From Anaerolineae bacterium (GTDB lineage: Bacteria; Chloroflexota; Anaerolineae; Aggregatilineales; Phototrophicaceae), in contig JAJDUC010000043.1 of assembly GCA_022826865.1 (NCBI GenBank), positions 1 to 64,000 of the forward strand: a stretch of 64,000 bases of DNA, given 5' to 3'. Below, one piece after another: positions 60,411-64,000 of this stretch. The notes beneath the pieces were generated by a model, which worked only from the letters and a program-made list of their open reading frames with translations, was not told the DNA's origin and made no database searches. Within the stretch, counting starts at the first letter, position 1; each line of letters begins with the position of its first letter. The position numbers and the translations under genes were made by a program.

Positions 60411-62177
60411 ATGAACGTTTTTGTGAAAGGAATCGTCGCGCTCTGTCTTACCGGGCTATTTGTCTTGCCGGCCCTGGGGCTGGATTATGATACGTCCAAC
60501 TATCGCAAGACGATGATCCAACTGCTGGCGGCGACGCACGATTTCTCTCGCGGCCGCGCCACGGACCTTGATGTATATGACGCTGTCGCCGCCTCTGGCG
60601 ATCCCCTGTATATTGCGCCCCTGATTGATATCGCCTATTTTGCGCGCTCGCCCGAGTTGGGCGACCGCGTCCTTGACGTCCTCAGCAGCTTGACCGGCCG
60701 CGATATGGGCTGGCAGGGTCATTTTGAATGGGCAAGCGAACACGATATTGTTTTGCCGCCGCATTACGACGAGTTTAAGGGGCAGCTGCTCGCGGCATTT
60801 GTCGATGCCGAATTCACGCGCTTTTTCCAACCCGGCGCGATGGACCGCGCAAACATCAATCTGATCGAAGCGGTATGGGGCGGCGTCACCGTGGACGGCA
60901 TACCCTCGCTGGTCAACGCGCGTCAGATTAACCCGGTCGAGGCTCGGGATGAGGGGCATCGATTCGTCGACTTTTGCCGCGATGGCGATTGCAGCTATCC
61001 TGCGGCCGACGAACTGGTCTTCGGCCTCAGCTTTGATGGCGACAGCCGCGCTTATCCATTGCGTCTGCTGAACTGGCATGAAATGTTCAACGATGTAATC
61101 GGCCATGCGCCACTCTTCGCGGCGCCAGATGGCGAGCAGGTCTGTAATTTCCGCGCGCCCAGATCTTTTGAGGCGCTTGCCCGCTCCGGCGAAGGCTGGG
61201 TGATGATTGAGGGGCGTTCGGCCGGCTGCCCGCGCGAGGGCTGGCTGCGCGTCGAAGATATCCTGTGGCGCGATGGCGAGGCGCCGGCGGGAATCCCGGC
61301 ACTGCCTGATATCACGGCCGGCGAAAGCAAGTTGGAGGCCAGCGGCGTCAGCGGGCAAGTGGACGGCCGTCCGGTCATGCTGGCCTACTGCACCTTATGC
61401 GGCGCGGGCGTCCTCTACGATGTCAGCGTTCCGGACCTGTCCTACACCGATTTCAATGGAGACGCCGTTAGCTTGGGCGACACAGTCCTGGAATTCGGCT
61501 CCACGGGCATGCTGATGCGCTCGAACAAGCTGATGTACGACCGCAACACCGACACCGTCTGGAATGCGCTAACCGGCGAACCCGCTTTCGGCCTGCTGGC
61601 GACCAGTGGAATCGCGCTTGATGTTTTGCCGGTAGTGGTGACAGATTGGGCCAGCTGGCTGGAGGAGCATCCCGATACCAGCGTACTCAGCCTGGACACC
61701 GGCTTCCGCCGCAATTACACAAATGGCGCGGCCTACAGCGACTACTTCAACAGCGTCGATTTGATGTTCCCCTCCTGGCAGCAAGATACCGCGCTGATCG
61801 AAAACAAGGATATGGTCTTCGCCTTGCGCCTGGGCGGGCAGCCCAAAGCCTATCCACTGGCGGCGATCATTCCGGAGCGTGTCATCAACGATGAATTGGC
61901 CGGGCGCGGGTTGGTGATCGTCGCCGAGGCAACGCCGGAGCGCGATTTCTTTGAACCGGGCGGGGCGGCTGTGCGCGCATACGATAGTGGCGGCAACCTG
62001 TTCAGCGCGGGGGACGACGACTTGACCCTCGTCAGCGCTGACGGCCGCGCCTGGCGGATCACCGAAGAAGCGCTGATCGGCGCCGACGGCGCGCGTCTGG
62101 AGCGCATCGGCGGGCATCTGGCTTTCTGGTTCGGCTGGTTCGGCTTCTATCCGGAAACGCTGGTCTACGGCGAATAG
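60411..62177 (+). CDS. DUF3179 domain protein (divergent, long form)
   Basis: A 588-residue protein with a signal sequence (to about PALGLDYD). It carries an N-terminal region of 150 residues absent from the copies at 11.8-16 kb and then a DUF3179 domain, with FSFDGDSRAYPLRLLNWHEM-like sequence (here LSFDGDSRAYPLRLLNWHEM), a changed Cys motif YCTLCGAGVLYDV, and a closing FWFGWFGFYPETLVYGE. It is therefore a distant relative rather than a recent copy. It starts at ATG 60411 (GGGGAGG at good distance). Confidence 0.86.
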   Translation: MNVFVKGIVALCLTGLFVLPALGLDYDTSNYRKTMIQLLAATHDFSRGRATDLDVYDAVAASGDPLYIAPLIDIAYFARSPELGDRVLDVLSSLTGRDMGWQGHFEWASEHDIVLPPHYDEFKGQLLAAFVDAEFTRFFQPGAMDRANINLIEAVWGGVTVDGIPSLVNARQINPVEARDEGHRFVDFCRDGDCSYPAADELVFGLSFDGDSRAYPLRLLNWHEMFNDVIGHAPLFAAPDGEQVCNFRAPRSFEALARSGEGWVMIEGRSAGCPREGWLRVEDILWRDGEAPAGIPALPDITAGESKLEASGVSGQVDGRPVMLAYCTLCGAGVLYDVSVPDLSYTDFNGDAVSLGDTVLEFGSTGMLMRSNKLMYDRNTDTVWNALTGEPAFGLLATSGIALDVLPVVVTDWASWLEEHPDTSVLSLDTGFRRNYTNGAAYSDYFNSVDLMFPSWQQDTALIENKDMVFALRLGGQPKAYPLAAIIPERVINDELAGRGLVIVAEATPERDFFEPGGAAVRAYDSGGNLFSAGDDDLTLVSADGRAWRITEEALIGADGARLERIGGHLAFWFGWFGFYPETLVYGE

Positions 62178-62180
62178 GCG

Positions 62181-62555
62181 CTACTTGGGCTTGGAGCGGT
62201 CGGCGCTTCCCAACCGCTCGATCTTCTCTTCAAGTATTTGCGGACTGAGGGAATCACGGTAAGCCTCGCGCACTAAAAATCGGCGAGCGGTGGTGGTGAG
62301 ATTGCTATCGTGGATGCCGGCCGCTTCGAGCTCAAAGGCGGGTCCTGAGGTGCCATGATGTCTTCGCGCGGCGATAAGCGCGCCGACGCTGCCCCCGAGA
62401 ATGCCGCCCATGATCGCGCCTTCGGGTAACCCGTCGGTGAAGACGAATACGCTGATAGCGCCTATGATGGTGCCGAGAAGAGGGGACGTGAAGTAAGATA
62501 TACTCGCTATCATTTTGTGGTTTTTGCGGCTGGAATTATCGAATGAAGGTTTCAA
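62181..62555 (-). CDS. Small membrane protein with glycine-zipper helices
   Basis: A 124-residue protein I do not recognise. One or two glycine-rich transmembrane segments (SPLLGTIIGAISVFVFTDGL and IMGGILGGSVGALIAARR) are followed by a charged helical tail with TARRFLVREAYRDSLSPQ. Glycine zippers suggest oligomerisation in the membrane. It lies 16 bases downstream of the next gene on the same strand, which has a similar glycine-rich membrane part, so the two may be paired. Confidence 0.6.
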   Translation of the reverse strand: MKPSFDNSSRKNHKMIASISYFTSPLLGTIIGAISVFVFTDGLPEGAIMGGILGGSVGALIAARRHHGTSGPAFELEAAGIHDSNLTTTARRFLVREAYRDSLSPQILEEKIERLGSADRSKPK

Positions 62556-62570
62556 AATCTGTCCATTTGG

Positions 62571-63278
62571 CTAGCGAATGCGGCGCATACGCAGTCGGCT
62601 TCGGTAACGGGCAATAGCAATCTCTACCGCCGCACTTACTTGTGACCGCAATTGGCTACGGACCGCGTACTCTACCTCGTTCCGAAAACCTATGTTGTCA
62701 TATCGTCCACATTCGATACTGATAATGTCGTAGAAATCGTCCTCAATTTGTTCCTCTATGTCATATTCATTTTGGTAGTCAGCCACGCCTTTGTTTGCAC
62801 TTGCAACTGCACTCTCCACTGCGTCGTCAATATTGCTTTCGAGGTTGACATCAAGTTCAAAATGAACGGCTTCGATAACTTCGTCGATAGTGGCCTGGAG
62901 ATCATATGATTCATTTTCATAGCTATTGAGGACGCGAGTCTCAGATGTTGGAATCGAATCTGTACGGTATTGTGTAACGTCGTTAGTACTGTCACGTTGT
63001 ATTTCATGTTTTCCAAAAAACACATAAATTGGCGTTCCTATTGCGCCGAAGAATGCCCCCACCATTGCCCCTAAAATAGCAGCTTCTGCTAAGTCTGCTC
63101 CGACTAGAATTCCCCCAATTGCGAACAGTGCGGCACCGCCTATCGCACCTCCAATGGCGCCAATGAAAGCTACTAAGGCAATCATGCCTACAACTAAAAC
63201 AATCGCACCGGCGATTGCTATAGCAACTATTCCTAACACAACCGTTACAACAGTCTCCACCTGGCGAACTCCTGACAT
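62571..63278 (-). CDS. AT-rich membrane protein with glycine-zipper helices
   Basis: A protein of about 235 residues I do not recognise. The first 95 residues are two or three very hydrophobic glycine-rich segments (ALVAFIGAIGGAIGGAALFA and GAMVGAFFGAIG). A soluble, acidic, helical tail with repeated IDEVIEAVHFELDV-type helices and a basic end (RYRSRLRMRRIR) follows. The gene is clearly richer in A and T than its surroundings. The start is ATG 63278 (GTG at 63281 in frame). With the gene at 62181 it forms an accessory pair of unknown role. Confidence 0.6.
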   Translation of the reverse strand: MSGVRQVETVVTVVLGIVAIAIAGAIVLVVGMIALVAFIGAIGGAIGGAALFAIGGILVGADLAEAAILGAMVGAFFGAIGTPIYVFFGKHEIQRDSTNDVTQYRTDSIPTSETRVLNSYENESYDLQATIDEVIEAVHFELDVNLESNIDDAVESAVASANKGVADYQNEYDIEEQIEDDFYDIISIECGRYDNIGFRNEVEYAVRSQLRSQVSAAVEIAIARYRSRLRMRRIR

Positions 63279-63337
63279 CACAACCGATATAACGACTCAA
63301 AAGGTAGTATAGCCTTTAGTGTCTCCCATTGCGAAAG

Positions 63338-64000
63338 TCACACTGTGCCCCGCCGCGAGAAGAAAGCCTGCATGATTCCCCGCACCTCATCCGAGACCAG
63401 GCGCTGCCCGATCATCTCCAACTCGATGTCTATCGTGTCTTCGACCACCAGCGCCTTTCCCCGCCGCAGCAGCATCTTCGTCTGACGCAGCGCTTCGGGC
63501 GGCTTGGCCGCCAACTGCTCCGCCTTGGACCAGGCCAGCGCCTCCAAGTCTTCCGGGTCCAGCACTTGATTGACGATGCCGCAATCGTGTGCTTTCTCGG
63601 CGCTGAAGGCTTCGCCCAGCATCAGCAATTCCGCCGCCCGGACGTATCCCAGCATGCGCGGCAGCAGATAGGTCGATGCCGCCTCCGGCAAGAGCCCGAG
63701 GTCGATGAAGGCGAAATTGAACTTTGCGCCCGCGGCCGCGTAGACGAGATCGCAGTGCAGGAGCATGGTCACGCCCACGCCCACCGCCACGCCGTTGACC
63801 GCCGCCACGATCGGGACTTTAGCCGCGGCGATCGCGCGGATGAATTGCGCCGCGGCCGACGATTCGGGCTCCAGCAGGAAGCTGCTCAGGTCGTTGCCGG
63901 CGCAGAAGCTGTCTTCGCTGCCGGTGAGGAAGATGGCGTGGATGTCGCTGTCCGCATTAGCGCTTTCGATGGCTTCGCGCAGGGCATCGTACATGGCCGG
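63338..64000 (-). CDS. Enoyl-CoA hydratase/isomerase family protein (truncated by window)
   Basis: The C-terminal 220 residues of a crotonase-fold protein whose N-terminus lies past the window edge. It has the oxyanion-hole loop FCAGNDLSSF and the second block VAAVNGVAVGVGVTMLLHCD. The glutamate-rich region is FAFIDLGLLPEAASTYLLPRM, where the first catalytic Glu position of true hydratases is Asp-Leu and the second is PEAAST with Glu. It may be an isomerase or a non-canonical hydratase. The C-terminal GIMQAFFSRR closes the family fold. It ends 60 bases from the AT-rich pair. Confidence 0.85.
   Translation of the reverse strand, partial: PAMYDALREAIESANADSDIHAIFLTGSEDSFCAGNDLSSFLLEPESSAAAQFIRAIAAAKVPIVAAVNGVAVGVGVTMLLHCDLVYAAAGAKFNFAFIDLGLLPEAASTYLLPRMLGYVRAAELLMLGEAFSAEKAHDCGIVNQVLDPEDLEALAWSKAEQLAAKPPEALRQTKMLLRRGKALVVEDTIDIELEMIGQRLVSDEVRGIMQAFFSRRGTV

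Noticed and set aside
1..64000. tRNA or rRNA genes
   Set aside because: I scanned for T-loop (GTTCGAAT-type) and rRNA-like sequence and found none that could be folded convincingly; a covariance-model scan would settle it.

Overview
The window reads as one chromosomal stretch of a free-living, apparently monoderm bacterium, most likely a member of the Chloroflexota (Anaerolineae-like). The reasons are the Thermus-like asparaginyl-tRNA synthetase, multiple DUF3179 proteins, a TIR-WD40 protein, secreted SH3b and beta-helix proteins without any outer-membrane machinery, and an AapJQMP-type transporter with inflated permeases. This placement is inference; there is no rRNA or tRNA gene in the window. 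Most genes are moderately GC-rich. A few are visibly AT-richer (42.3-43.3 kb, 46.7-47.6 kb and 62.6-63.3 kb) and look acquired.

Layout. 0-5.8 kb: leuS, a secreted protein, an unannotated selenoprotein of the SelW/Rdx family (in-frame TGA followed by a SECIS-like hairpin), and an amino-acid binding protein. 4.7-11.8 kb: a complete polar amino-acid ABC importer whose second permease has grown to 1131 residues. 11.8-16 kb: three tandem DUF3179 genes, the first fused to a DsbA-like domain; a fourth lies at 60.4-62.2 kb. 16.3-24.5 kb: SGNH hydrolase, radA, asnS, methyltransferase, tsaC/Sua5, an NAD-binding epimerase-like protein and a glycosyltransferase. 24.5-27.8 kb: a TIR-TM-WD40 protein. 28-39.2 kb: 5'-nucleotidase, acetyltransferases, an SDR, a secreted beta-helix/SH3b protein, a 3'-5' exonuclease, a candidate small RNA, an HtrA-like lipoprotein protease, an alpha/beta hydrolase, a CbpA-type DnaJ and a DtxR/MntR regulator. 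39.4-46.2 kb: a Nudix hydrolase, a response regulator with a degenerate receiver, a nitrilase-family protein, an FRG-domain protein, an amidohydrolase and an SPFH protein. 46.2-53.1 kb: a mobile-looking zone with SDR and NAL1-like protease genes, a chimeric pseudogene made from both types, thrC, moaA and several repeats. 53.1-64 kb: a TPR-TM-SH3b protein, an MscS channel, a large YfhO-like membrane protein, the fourth DUF3179 gene, an AT-rich pair of small membrane proteins and a truncated enoyl-CoA hydratase.

Two repeat systems run through the intergenic spaces. One is a family of double hairpins beginning GTAGGGGCG and ending CGCCCCTAC, whose arms differ between copies but stay self-complementary. 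The other is a 153-176 bp MITE-like element (47770-47922 and 51814-51989) that carries such hairpins inside 12-bp terminal inverted repeats and is flanked by 8-bp target duplications.

The strongest new observations are the missed selenoprotein, the compensatory variation and mobility of the repeats, a short terminated RNA at 34.28-34.45 kb carrying a nine-codon ORF behind an extreme Shine-Dalgarno sequence, the giant AapM-like permease, and the chimeric SDR/protease ORF.
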